NCBI GenBank assembly: GCA_937891735.1
Contig: CALAGR010000297.1
Span: 1-32,101 of the forward strand
Origin: an uncultured Pseudomonadota bacterium
GTDB taxonomy: Bacteria; Myxococcota_A; UBA796; UBA9615
Length of the DNA: 32,101 bases
Reading direction: 5' to 3'
The position numbers and the translations under genes were made by a program. Under the pieces are notes generated by a model. It was not told where the DNA came from and made no database searches. It saw only the letters and a program-made list of their open reading frames with translations. Shown piece after piece: positions 21,203-28,786 of this stretch. Every line of letters starts with the position of its first letter. Position 1 is the first letter of the stretch.

Positions 21203-22779
21203 GCCAGCCAGCTCGCGAGGCGGATGTTGCCCCCGCCGTCCGTGTCGGTGCCCTGCAGCGGCAGCCGGTCGTAGCCCACCGTCGTGGTCTGGCCGGCGGG
21301 GGCGTCGGCGGTCACGTCCACGACGAAGGGCTCGACGTGCTGCCCCGGGCACCAGCCGCCGCGGCCAAACCACCAGGTGCCCCACTGGTTGGGGGTCATC
21401 TGGTCCGCGATCTCCGCCACGCAGCCCAGCGGATCGCCCACGCTGGGGTGGTCGCGCAGGTAGACCGCGTCGCCCACCGTGAAGTTGTGGCGGTGGTTGC
21501 AGAACTCGGCGCAGCCGGTGTCGCCGCCCTGCCCGTGGCCCGTCAGGTAGGCCCACAGCTCCACCTTGCGGGCGGTGGCGGGGATGGGCACGTCCAGCGT
21601 CTGGCCGCTCATGCCGCCGTCGAAGAGCCGGACCATCGTGCGCGGGTACACCCCCTTGCCCTGGTTCGACAGCCGCAGGGATACCCAGGTCTTCGTCGCC
21701 TGTCCGCCGCCGTCCCAGCGGAACTCGGTGTCGCCCCCCGCGAGCAGGTGGGCGAGCATCGGGGTGACATCGACCACCCAGCGCGCCTCGCGGTGGTACG
21801 TGGTGATGAAGCGGCCGATCTCGATCCACTCGTCGGGCTCGCCCCGCACGTACAGGTAGGCCAGGTAGTCCCAGGCGCCGCAGTTGCCGGCCTCGGGGAC
21901 CGTGTCGTCCGGGCAGCGCATCGACACGTCGAGCTCGAGCGTGTCGAAGGTGGCGAGCTCGGCGGCCGGGGGCAGGGTGTAGGTGCCGTCGATGCCGCCC
22001 CCCAGCGTCTCGCCCGCCCACAGGGGCACGACGGTGGCGTCGATGCTGTCCAGGCGGTCCTGCCGCGCGGCCTCCATGTCGTAGAAGACCGGCTCGTAGG
22101 CCGCGTAGGCGAGGTTGCCCGTCCACTTCCAGCCCTCCAGCGAGGCGTCGTAGCGCTCCACGTCCGCGAGGCTGCCCAGTCCCCGGATCCGCTGGGCGCG
22201 GTCGATGGTGAAGCCGCTGCGGCCCACGCCTTCAAGCACCGAGCCCACCCAGCCGCCGAGATCCGCGGAGCGGGACGCCACCACGTGCAGGCGCGCGCTC
22301 CACCACGCCGCGTCGTCCTCGTCGAAAGACGCGAGCAGGTCCGCCACGCGCTGCTCCATCGCCGCGAGGTTGGCGTCCGCGTTGCTCTGGTTGCGGCGGG
22401 ACACGAAGAAGTAGTGGGCGTTGGGCACCGAGGTGGCCACGAGCGCATCCAGGTCGGCCTCCCACAGGCTGGTGGCGTCCACGGCGCTCACGGGGATCGT
22501 GTCGGGGATGAAGACGAAGGACTCGCAGCCCGTCCAGTTCCGGTCGAAGTCCCAGGTCTCAGCCGGCTCCCAGGCGCCGCGCACCGGCACCCAGAAGTCG
22601 TCGGCGAGTTCCTGGCGGTGGGTGCCGAAGGGGCCCGTGGTGTCGAAGGCAACCTCGCGGCCGAAGCCATGCTCGGCGCAGAACGACGGCTGCTCCGCCG
22701 GGGTCGGGTCGGGATCCGGCGTGGCGCTGGGGCAGGCGGTGCAGAGCAGGACCACGGCGAGCGGGAAGGAGATGCGCAT
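21190..22779 (-). CDS. PNGase F-like secreted lipoprotein
   Basis: 529 aa. The signal peptide MRISFPLAVVLLCTAC gives a likely lipid-attached Cys 16 (weak lipobox), then a Pro-rich linker. Residues 30-230 are not assigned; FVFIPDTIPVSAVD and NAHYFFVSRRN look like strands of a thioredoxin-like fold, but no CxxC is present. The C-terminal half matches the two jelly-roll domains of peptide-N-glycosidase F: NCGAWDYLAYLYV with EIGRFITTYHREARWVVDVTPML (first domain, Asp in the position of the catalytic Asp), and GHGQGGDTGCAEFCNHRHNFTV, NQWGTWWFGRGGWCPGQHVEPF (second domain). The role would be removal of N-linked glycans from glycoproteins outside the cell. Catalytic Glu residues were not mapped with certainty. 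Confidence 0.75.
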   Translation of the reverse strand: MRISFPLAVVLLCTACPSATPDPDPTPAEQPSFCAEHGFGREVAFDTTGPFGTHRQELADDFWVPVRGAWEPAETWDFDRNWTGCESFVFIPDTIPVSAVDATSLWEADLDALVATSVPNAHYFFVSRRNQSNADANLAAMEQRVADLLASFDEDDAAWWSARLHVVASRSADLGGWVGSVLEGVGRSGFTIDRAQRIRGLGSLADVERYDASLEGWKWTGNLAYAAYEPVFYDMEAARQDRLDSIDATVVPLWAGETLGGGIDGTYTLPPAAELATFDTLELDVSMRCPDDTVPEAGNCGAWDYLAYLYVRGEPDEWIEIGRFITTYHREARWVVDVTPMLAHLLAGGDTEFRWDGGGQATKTWVSLRLSNQGKGVYPRTMVRLFDGGMSGQTLDVPIPATARKVELWAYLTGHGQGGDTGCAEFCNHRHNFTVGDAVYLRDHPSVGDPLGCVAEIADQMTPNQWGTWWFGRGGWCPGQHVEPFVVDVTADAPAGQTTTVGYDRLPLQGTDTDGGGNIRLASWLAIYE

Positions 22780-22785
22780 GACCGG

Positions 22786-22791
22786 ATGCTA
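22786..22791 (-). promoter_or_regulatory. Candidate -10 for the PNGase-like gene
   Basis: On the minus strand TAGCAT lies six bases before ATG 22779, with no ribosome binding site. The divergent gap 22780-22908 contains this and an inverted pentamer GAGTC/GACTC near 22870; I see no other element. Confidence 0.42.
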
Positions 22792-22908
22792 CGCACTGGA
22801 GCGCCCGAAGCCGAAACCGGGCACGTCGTTGCCCGGCGCGGGGGCCCGGATCGAGCTTTGTCCCTTCCCGAGTCGACTTGATGACTCGCTTGCAGCCCGG
22901 AGCCCTTG

Positions 22909-23472
22909 ATGTCCCACCGCCCCGCCGCCCTCGCCTTGTCCCTCCTCGCCGTCCTCGCCCTGGGTGCGGGCTGCGCCGACAACTCCGGCGGGCCGTCCCC
23001 CGAGGGCACCGCGCTCGAGGAGTTCACGCCGGCCTGGTTGGATGCGGGGGGTCTGTCCTGCGAGGAGTACCGGGACGCGGCGTTCCTGATCCACGACTCG
23101 ACCGAGGCCCAGGCCTTCCTGGACAGCAGCTGCGCCCTGACGGCCCAGCCCGTCGCCGACGAGTTCCTCCTGCTGGCCGACGCCCTCGAGGACACCGAGG
23201 CCCTCGTGGTCCTGACCATCGAGCTGGGCGGGTGCCTCGGCGAATACGGGGTCTTCGGCTTCTACCTGTCTGACGACGGCGACACCGTCACGGGCTGGGT
23301 CAAGCGCGCCGACTCCTCCTACGGAAGGCAGAACGTGGCCTGCCCCGCCGACATCGGCCAGGCGACCGAGCTGTGGCGCGTCATGGGGGCGGCCGACGCG
23401 ACCCAGGCGGAGATCCTCGTGGGCGTCTTCAACCCGAGCCTGCCCGGCGCCCCCGCCCTGCCCGGCGGCTGA
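22909..23472 (+). CDS. Small secreted lipoprotein of unknown function
   Basis: 187 aa. The signal peptide MSHRPAALALSLLAVLALGAGC ends in LGAGC, a clear lipobox. The mature part has six further cysteines (SCEEYRD, SSCALTAQ, GGCLGEYG, ACPADIG among the contexts), suggesting disulfides, and ends in a Pro/Gly-rich tail. No family is recognised. ATG 22909 is chosen because CGGAG lies seven to nine bases upstream; TTG three bases earlier is in frame but less likely. The gene ends three bases before a convergent radical SAM gene. Confidence 0.72.
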   Translation: MSHRPAALALSLLAVLALGAGCADNSGGPSPEGTALEEFTPAWLDAGGLSCEEYRDAAFLIHDSTEAQAFLDSSCALTAQPVADEFLLLADALEDTEALVVLTIELGGCLGEYGVFGFYLSDDGDTVTGWVKRADSSYGRQNVACPADIGQATELWRVMGAADATQAEILVGVFNPSLPGAPALPGG

Positions 23473-23475
23473 CCG

Positions 23476-25068
23476 CTACTGCGCCTGGGCCCGCGCGTTT
23501 CGGGCGCGCACGTCCGGGTCGAACTCGTCGGTGGACTGCACCACGGCGGACAGACCCAGCTCCGCGACCCGCGCCTTCATGCGCGCGTGGCGCTCGATGC
23601 GGATGGGCAGCGTGTTGGACCCGTCCAGCGACTCCCACTCGTGGTAGTGCCCCGGCTTCGGCCGCACGATCCCGAACTTCTCGAACTCGGTCCACAGCGG
23701 CGCCCCGGGCACGACCGCGCACACCGACAGGGACGTCACCCGGTCGATGTCCTCGCGGTAGCGCTCCAGGCAGTCCAGGGTGTGCTGGAACTGGGCCTCC
23801 GTCTCGCCCGGGAAGCCGCAGATCATGTTGATGCCGGTGACCATGCCGGCCGCCCTGGTGTGGCGCAGCGTGGCCACGGCGACATCCTCGGTGTAGCCCT
23901 TGCGCATGATCGCGAGCACGTCGTTGCTGAACGACTCGAGCCCGTAGGTCAGGTCGGTGCAGCCCGCCTGCTTCATCTTCTCGAACAGCCACGGGCGCTT
24001 GTTCATCACCCGGTGGGCCGTGGCCTGGCCGTCCCAGACGAGCTCCACCTGGTTTTCGATCAGCACGTCGCAGTAGCGGTCGAGGTGGTTGATGTCGCCG
24101 TTGAGGATCAGGTCGTTCCAGGTGATCCCGCCGATCCAGTAGTGCTCCTTGTAGTAGGCGATGGACTGCATCAGCTTCTCGAAGGAGAACGCGCGATAGC
24201 GGCCCTGATCCGGCTTGTCCGAGCAGAACGCGCAGGACCGGAAGCAGCCCCGCCCCATGATGAGCGCGAGGTGGTCCCGCCCGGTGTACTTGCACAGGTC
24301 GTAGCCGGCGAAGTCCGGGTGCTCGATCTGGTCCCCTGACACGGCGTGGCTCAGGCAGATCGGGCTGTCGGGGTTGTCGGGCTCGTCCCGCCAGCAGCTC
24401 AGGCCCTCCGGCAGGGTGCCCCGCTGCGCCGTTCCGTCGGGCCGGATCCCCTGCTCGACCACGATCCGCAGGGCCTCCTCGCCGGGTCCGACCACGAACA
24501 GGTCCACCGCCCCTCGCGGAAACAGCCCGCGGAACTCCGGGAACGCGACCCCCGGCCCGCCCATGACGATGATCTTGTCCGGCGCGTCCCGGCGCAGCCG
24601 GTCCGTCACCAGCTTCGCGAACTGGATGCCCTCCATCGTCAGCGAGAAGCCCACGTAGGGCGTGTCGGCTTCGATGATGCGGCGCGCCACGATGTCGCAC
24701 TCGTGGTTGAAGACCTCGGCCACGCGCTCGGGTGTGAACCAGAACACCGCCTCCTCCATGTCCCAGAGGTGGTCCTGGTCCATGCGGAACCGCAGGTACG
24801 TGTCGATGTTGCAGTCCCAGACGGGCGCGTCCACGCCCCGCGACCGCAGGTAGCGCGACAGGTAGCCGATGCCCAGGGGCGGCAGTCGCGTGTCCCACGG
24901 GGGCGTCTTCACCAGGAAGATCGCGGGCCGCCGCTCGGGGCTCGCAGACTCCAGCCGGTCCTGCACCGTCCAGCTCTTCGACTTGAGCTGGCCGTACAGG
25001 AAGCGGGCCGCGCGGGCGCCATCGCTCAAGCGCCTGCGCACGCCATCGGGGGATCCATCGTCCGACAC
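23476..25068 (-). CDS. B12-binding domain radical SAM protein
   Basis: 530 aa. N-terminal region: PAIFLVKTPPWDTRLPPLGIGYLSRYLRSRGVDAPVWD, the usual start of a cobalamin-binding-type Rossmann domain, then IIVMGGPGVAFPE and VDLFVVGPGEEALRIVVE. Radical SAM core: IMGRGCFRSCAFC with Cys 275, 279 and 282, WNDLILNGD (in place of the DD strand), YGLESFSNDVLAIMRKGYT and GINMICGFPGETEAQFQ. The C-terminal part SVCAVVPGAPLWTEFEKFGI is the usual end of the barrel. The His that binds cobalamin base-off is not evident, which is common in this class. Substrate unknown. GTG 25068 is preceded by TACGCT at six bases, suggesting a leaderless message. Confidence 0.87.
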   Translation of the reverse strand: MSDDGSPDGVRRRLSDGARAARFLYGQLKSKSWTVQDRLESASPERRPAIFLVKTPPWDTRLPPLGIGYLSRYLRSRGVDAPVWDCNIDTYLRFRMDQDHLWDMEEAVFWFTPERVAEVFNHECDIVARRIIEADTPYVGFSLTMEGIQFAKLVTDRLRRDAPDKIIVMGGPGVAFPEFRGLFPRGAVDLFVVGPGEEALRIVVEQGIRPDGTAQRGTLPEGLSCWRDEPDNPDSPICLSHAVSGDQIEHPDFAGYDLCKYTGRDHLALIMGRGCFRSCAFCSDKPDQGRYRAFSFEKLMQSIAYYKEHYWIGGITWNDLILNGDINHLDRYCDVLIENQVELVWDGQATAHRVMNKRPWLFEKMKQAGCTDLTYGLESFSNDVLAIMRKGYTEDVAVATLRHTRAAGMVTGINMICGFPGETEAQFQHTLDCLERYREDIDRVTSLSVCAVVPGAPLWTEFEKFGIVRPKPGHYHEWESLDGSNTLPIRIERHARMKARVAELGLSAVVQSTDEFDPDVRARNARAQAQ

Positions 25069-25074
25069 GACGGC

Positions 25075-25080
25075 AGCGTA
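25075..25080 (-). promoter_or_regulatory. Candidate -10 for the B12-type radical SAM gene
   Basis: TACGCT (25080-25075, minus strand) ends six bases before GTG 25068. No Shine-Dalgarno sequence is present between them. Confidence 0.4.
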
Positions 25081-25125
25081 GCCTCCCCGGCCCTGCGCCG
25101 TGGCGCCCTGACGTCGCGAGGGGCT

Positions 25126-26391
25126 CTACTCGAAGCCGCCGAAGACCCAGACGTCCGAGTCGGGCAGGCGCACCGGCTCGATGATGCGGTAGCCCGCGAC
25201 GTCCTCGTAGGTCAGCCCATCCACCTGCACCATCGCCCCGATCCCGAACGCCGACGGCAGGTCCTTGGAGACCTTCAGGGTCGCCGCGATGTCCTCGTGC
25301 CAGCTGCTCGGCGCGGCCTGGGCCGCCATGGCGGATGCCTTGATCGCGTCGTAGGCGGCGCCGGCGGGGACCTCGGGCCGGGCCTGGAAGCGCGCGACGT
25401 ACTCCGCCTCGAACGCGCCGGTGGGCAGCGCCCGGTTGAGCCAGTGCACACGACTGCGCGCCAGCGGACCGGCGGCCTCGAGCACCGGCGGGTGCATCGC
25501 CCAGTCCACGAACCACACGTGGGCCTTGCCCGCGTCGTTGACGAGCGTGCCCGCGACGGCCCGGGACGGATCCGGCGGCCCCACCACGAAGATCGCCTGG
25601 GCCCCCGCCGCCTGGGCTTCGATCGCGGCCTTGGCCCACTCCTCGGGCTTGTCCGGGGGCAGCTCCTTCTTGAAGACGATGGAGCCGTCCTCCTCGGCGG
25701 CCAGGAAGGACTTCTCGAACGCGTCCCGGAGCCCCGTGCCGAAGACGCCGGGCACATGCAGCACCGCGCCCTTGGTGAAGCCCCGCGGGCCCCGGGCGTC
25801 CAGACCGGCCAGGCGCCCCATCTCGGTGGCGGGGGGCGCGATGGCGAAGAGGTTGTCGTTCCAGACCGAGGGCACGGCCGCGCCCAGCTCCGGGATCACG
25901 AGCACCACCTCATGGGACGCAGCCACGGGGATCAGCGCGGTGGTGCCGGCCGGATGCACGGGTCCCACGACGATGTGGTGCCCCTCGTTGAAGCACGCCT
26001 GGAACGCCGCGATGGCCCCCGGCTCCGTGGACTTCGTGTCCTTCTCGGTCCACTGGAAGGCGCGCAGGCCCTCGGTGTCCTTGGCGATCTCGGCCTGGGC
26101 GATGCCGACCCCGCGACGCATCTCGGCGCCGATGTCCTTGCTGGGACCCGACGCCGGCAGCATCACGCAGACACGAACGATGTCCTTGAAGGCCGGCTCC
26201 GGAGGCGCGGGGGTGGCGCCGTCCCCGGCCGGGGGCGCCCCAGGGGCGGTGTCCACGCTCGGCGCCGTGGGGGTCGGATCCACACCTGGGAGAGTGGGCG
26301 GCAAGGAGCCGTCCTCGGGCGGACAGCCCAAAGCGAACAGGATCCCGAGCAAAGGCAGCGCACAGAGGGCGCGTGCGAGCAACGGCGGCAA
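25126..26391 (-). CDS. ABC-type (Leu/Ile/Val-family) substrate-binding lipoprotein, solitary
   Basis: 421 aa. The signal peptide ends in LFALGC (Cys 23), followed by a Pro/Thr/Ala linker to about residue 65. The rest is a two-lobed type I periplasmic-binding fold: VRVCVMLPASGPSKDIGAEMRRGVGIAQAE, an NEGHHIVVGPVHPAGTTALIPVAASHEVVLV stretch, VWNDNLFAIAPPATEMGRLA, and AIFVVGPPDPSRAVAGTLVNDAG. These match Peripla_BP_6 proteins that bind branched-chain amino acids or amides. No permease or ATPase lies nearby, so it may be a sensor or an LpoA-like envelope protein instead. Start TTG 26391 is supported by GGGAGAG six bases upstream. Confidence 0.8.
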   Translation of the reverse strand: MPPLLARALCALPLLGILFALGCPPEDGSLPPTLPGVDPTPTAPSVDTAPGAPPAGDGATPAPPEPAFKDIVRVCVMLPASGPSKDIGAEMRRGVGIAQAEIAKDTEGLRAFQWTEKDTKSTEPGAIAAFQACFNEGHHIVVGPVHPAGTTALIPVAASHEVVLVIPELGAAVPSVWNDNLFAIAPPATEMGRLAGLDARGPRGFTKGAVLHVPGVFGTGLRDAFEKSFLAAEEDGSIVFKKELPPDKPEEWAKAAIEAQAAGAQAIFVVGPPDPSRAVAGTLVNDAGKAHVWFVDWAMHPPVLEAAGPLARSRVHWLNRALPTGAFEAEYVARFQARPEVPAGAAYDAIKASAMAAQAAPSSWHEDIAATLKVSKDLPSAFGIGAMVQVDGLTYEDVAGYRIIEPVRLPDSDVWVFGGFE

Positions 26392-26421
26392 CGAGGACTC
26401 TCCCGGCAGAAGGACCGCGCC

Positions 26422-26427
26422 ACTATA
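26422..26427 (-). promoter_or_regulatory. Candidate -10 for the binding-protein gene
   Basis: TATAGT (26427-26422, minus strand; 5/6 to TATAAT) lies 30 bases before TTG 26391. This gives a leader of about 24 bases that carries the GGGAGAG ribosome binding site, in contrast to the leaderless starts elsewhere. Confidence 0.45.
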
Positions 26428-26431
26428 TCCG

Positions 26432-27175
26432 CTAGGCGTCCCCCTGCCCCTCGAGCCCGGGGAAGAACCGCAGCCTCACCCCCCCGACCTCCAGCACATC
26501 GCCGGCCTTCAGGGCCGCGCGACGGGTCGAGACGCCGTTGACGACGACCTTCTTGAAGAGCCCCGAGGCCTCCACCCGGTGGGACCCGTCCGCGTCCCGG
26601 TGCAGATCTGCGAGGCGCTTCGCCCTGCCCTTGACCGAGTCCCCGAGGCTGATCTGCACGGGCCCCAGCCCCAGCGCGTTGGACTTGTTGTCCAGGGGCC
26701 ACAGCCGCCCCGACGCATCGCCCACGGCGGCGAGGTGGGGCCGCGTCCGGATCCGCTCCTGGGCCTGGATGTGGCGCAGCATCGCGGGCGCCATGTGGCT
26801 GGTCGAGGGCATGTCGCCGTCGTCGTCCCCGAGGATCGCGATGGCCCACTCGGGCAGGGTGTCGTCGGGCTCGGCGTCGCTGACCGCGTCCGGGTCGAAG
26901 ACCATGATCTCGCGGCCCACCTGGAGCGTGCACGCCGTGGCCAGGGCGCGACCGAACTCGCGCACTCCGTTGACCAGGGTGCCGTTGGCCGTGTCCAGGT
27001 CCTGCAGGGCCCACCCCTGGACGCCATGCTCGATCTGGAAGTGGCGGCGGGAGGCCAGCGGATCCTGCAGCTCGAGATCCGCCGTCGGATCCCGGCCGAT
27101 CAACCAGATGCGCTCGGCATGCAGGTGCAGCGACTGCACGCGCCGCCCCGCGCGAAAAAGATCCAGCCTCGCCAT
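26432..27175 (-). CDS. Protein with two FHA-like domains
   Basis: 247 aa, cytoplasmic, no signal peptide. The first FHA domain (about 22-95) has the conserved pThr-binding residues: IGRDPTADLELQDPLASRRHFQIEH (Gly-Arg 27-28, Ser-Arg-Arg-His 42-45) and DLDTANGTLVNG (Asn-Gly pair 69-70). A linker of about 60 residues is acidic (DAEPDDTLPEWAIAILGDDDGD). The second region (about 163-242) ends VVVNGVSTRRAALKAGDVLEVGGVRLRF, which is the C-terminal half of an FHA fold, but it lacks a clear GR...S.H, so it is probably degenerate. FHA proteins read Ser/Thr phosphorylation; no kinase is in this window. GGAGCGAGAC before ATG 27175 gives a ribosome binding site. The gap 27176-27254 shows nothing further. 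Confidence 0.85.
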   Translation of the reverse strand: MARLDLFRAGRRVQSLHLHAERIWLIGRDPTADLELQDPLASRRHFQIEHGVQGWALQDLDTANGTLVNGVREFGRALATACTLQVGREIMVFDPDAVSDAEPDDTLPEWAIAILGDDDGDMPSTSHMAPAMLRHIQAQERIRTRPHLAAVGDASGRLWPLDNKSNALGLGPVQISLGDSVKGRAKRLADLHRDADGSHRVEASGLFKKVVVNGVSTRRAALKAGDVLEVGGVRLRFFPGLEGQGDA

Positions 27176-27254
27176 GTCTCGCTCCGGTCTCCGCAGCACC
27201 GCAGGCTGAACGCCGCGGCAGCGGTCCTCCCTAACGGTCACTCGGACCCGGTCC

Positions 27255-27551
27255 TTAACGAGCGGCGGCGCACTCCCCCACATCCGTCGGGTGGGATCGG
27301 AACCACTCGCCGCAGCGCGGCTCCAGCGCCGACCTCCCGTTGACGACCCGGTGGGTGTAGCTCCCGCAGGGCACCAGGGTCAGATCCATGGCCTGCGGGT
27401 CCTGGCTCGCGGCGGTCCGGCATTGCAGGCAGCAGGTCGCGGAGAGGTCGACCGCGGGGGGCGCGGCGATGGGCTCGGGCGCGGCGATGGGCTCGGGCTT
27501 GGGGGAGCAGCCGAGCAGCAGCAGCCCCAGCAGGGCGAAGAGGACCCTCAC
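27255..27551 (-). CDS. Small Cys-rich lipoprotein
   Basis: 98 aa. The signal peptide MRVLFALLGLLLLGC gives a strong lipobox (Cys 15), followed by a PEPIAAPEPIAAPP repeat linker. The mature domain has six cysteines (ATCCLQCRTA, LVPCGSYTH, EPRCGEWF, VGEC) and may form three disulfides. No family is recognised. Its GTG start overlaps the TGA of the cation-exchanger gene (GTGA), so the two are co-translated; an accessory role for the exchanger is possible but unproven. Confidence 0.72.
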   Translation of the reverse strand: MRVLFALLGLLLLGCSPKPEPIAAPEPIAAPPAVDLSATCCLQCRTAASQDPQAMDLTLVPCGSYTHRVVNGRSALEPRCGEWFRSHPTDVGECAAAR

Positions 27552-28753
27552 TTGCCGAGCCGCAGCAGGCGCAGCAGGCCGTCCCGCTTGGCCTTCGGGC
27601 GGAACCCCACGAGCAGCACGAGCACCAGGTAGGTCACCGCGAACGCGTAGCGCCCGACGTTGCCCTGGAAGAACCACTGCGCCCCGAACAGGCCCGCGAG
27701 CAGGATGGCCTCGAGCAGCGTGAAGCGCAGGTCCGCGAGGATGGCCACCCCGAACAGCGACTGCCCCGACGTGAGCAGGAGCTCCGCGGCCTGCCGGCTG
27801 TCCAGCGGCATCGCCTCGACAGCGGGCGGCTCGGTCGCCCCGGACGTCCACCGCGCGACGGTGTAGGCGATGGGCAAGGCCCCGATGAGCAGGGTCCACT
27901 GGCTCACCTTCGAGGACACCAGCACGGCCATGGCGGTGGACGGGCGGTGCCGGATCACGAACAGGATCGCGACGATGAACTCGGGCGACTCCGTGGCGAT
28001 GGGCGCCACCAGCTGGATCAGGATGAACTCGTCGATCCGGACGTCTCGTCCCAGGGCCACCAGCCCGTCGGCGAAGTGGTTGGCGCTGAACCAGATGGCG
28101 GCGCACGCGTAGGCCAGGAAGATCAGGATCGTCACCCACCGCCCGAGTCCGCCGATGCGCTCGTCGATCCACCGCGCGGGCCCCACCAGGTCGTGGGCGT
28201 CGTGCTCCAGCTTGAGGGAGCGGGCCACGTACAGCCCGAAGATGGCGAAGAACACGGCCGAGTCCACGAGGCTGATGGACGCCTTGAGAGGCAGCACGAA
28301 CGAGTACAGGGTCGCCAGCAGCAGGAAGCCCAGCTCCAGGCGCTGCTCGGGCGCCACGTGCAGGACGCGCTCCCGGTTCCGCGCCCACAACACGAACACC
28401 AGGACGGACCAGCCGACCCCGAGCAAGAGGCGGTTGGAGCCCGTCATGTTGGCGACGGCGTACTCCAGATAGCCCTCCCGTCCGAGCCCCGCCTCCCACG
28501 CGAAGTGCAGGTCCACGGCGAACTCGGGGAGCACCGCGACGAGCGCCAGGACGATCAGCGCGAAGGACGGAGGAACGTCCTCCTCGGCGAGCTCACAGCC
28601 CCAGGAGAGCAGGAACGCGGCGCCCACCACCGCCAGCCCGGACGTGAGCGCCACCAGGCCCGGGGACATCGCCTCGCCGTGTCCGAGGGCGAGGGGGATC
28701 AGCCACGCCAGGGGCAGCAGGAGCGCGGAGATCAGCCAGATCAGGTTCGCCAA
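27548..28753 (-). CDS. CaCA-family sodium/calcium (cation/proton) exchanger
   Basis: 401 aa with about ten membrane helices in two inverted halves. Alpha-1 repeat: ALVAVLPEFAVD (PEF at 76-78) and VANMTGSNRLLLGVGW (the N..GSN motif). Alpha-2 repeat: PIATESPEFIVAILF (PEF at 257-259) and VSSKVSQWTLLIGALPI. The acidic residue of each PEF binds the cation. A central cytoplasmic loop (about 180-205, KLEHDAHDLVGPARWIDERIG) separates the halves. This is the YrbG/CAX-like branch of the Ca2+:cation antiporters, exporting Ca2+ in exchange for Na+ or H+. Start TTG 28753 is chosen because GGAGGA lies five bases upstream, the strongest ribosome binding site in the window. Confidence 0.87.
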   Translation of the reverse strand: MANLIWLISALLLPLAWLIPLALGHGEAMSPGLVALTSGLAVVGAAFLLSWGCELAEEDVPPSFALIVLALVAVLPEFAVDLHFAWEAGLGREGYLEYAVANMTGSNRLLLGVGWSVLVFVLWARNRERVLHVAPEQRLELGFLLLATLYSFVLPLKASISLVDSAVFFAIFGLYVARSLKLEHDAHDLVGPARWIDERIGGLGRWVTILIFLAYACAAIWFSANHFADGLVALGRDVRIDEFILIQLVAPIATESPEFIVAILFVIRHRPSTAMAVLVSSKVSQWTLLIGALPIAYTVARWTSGATEPPAVEAMPLDSRQAAELLLTSGQSLFGVAILADLRFTLLEAILLAGLFGAQWFFQGNVGRYAFAVTYLVLVLLVGFRPKAKRDGLLRLLRLGK

Positions 28754-28774
28754 GGGTCCTCCGCAAGGGACCGG

Positions 28775-28780
28775 ACTGTA
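28775..28780 (-). promoter_or_regulatory. Candidate -10 for the exchanger-lipoprotein pair
   Basis: TACAGT (minus strand, 28780-28775) lies 21 bases before TTG 28753, leaving a leader of about 15 bases that carries GGAGGA. Confidence 0.3.
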
Positions 28781-28786
28781 CCCGGA

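Noticed and set aside
22860-22885. GAGTC...GACTC inverted repeat upstream of the small lipoprotein gene as an operator
   Set aside because: Only five-base arms with no second copy or known regulator; likely chance.
23473-23520. Possible intrinsic terminator in the GCGCG-rich stretch between convergent genes
   Set aside because: The GC-rich complementarity lies within the radical SAM coding end, is imperfect, and no T-run follows. No convincing intrinsic terminator was found in the window.
24346-26541. Plus-strand open frame of about 730 codons
   Set aside because: It runs antisense to the radical SAM and binding-protein genes, with composition typical of a GC-rich shadow frame.
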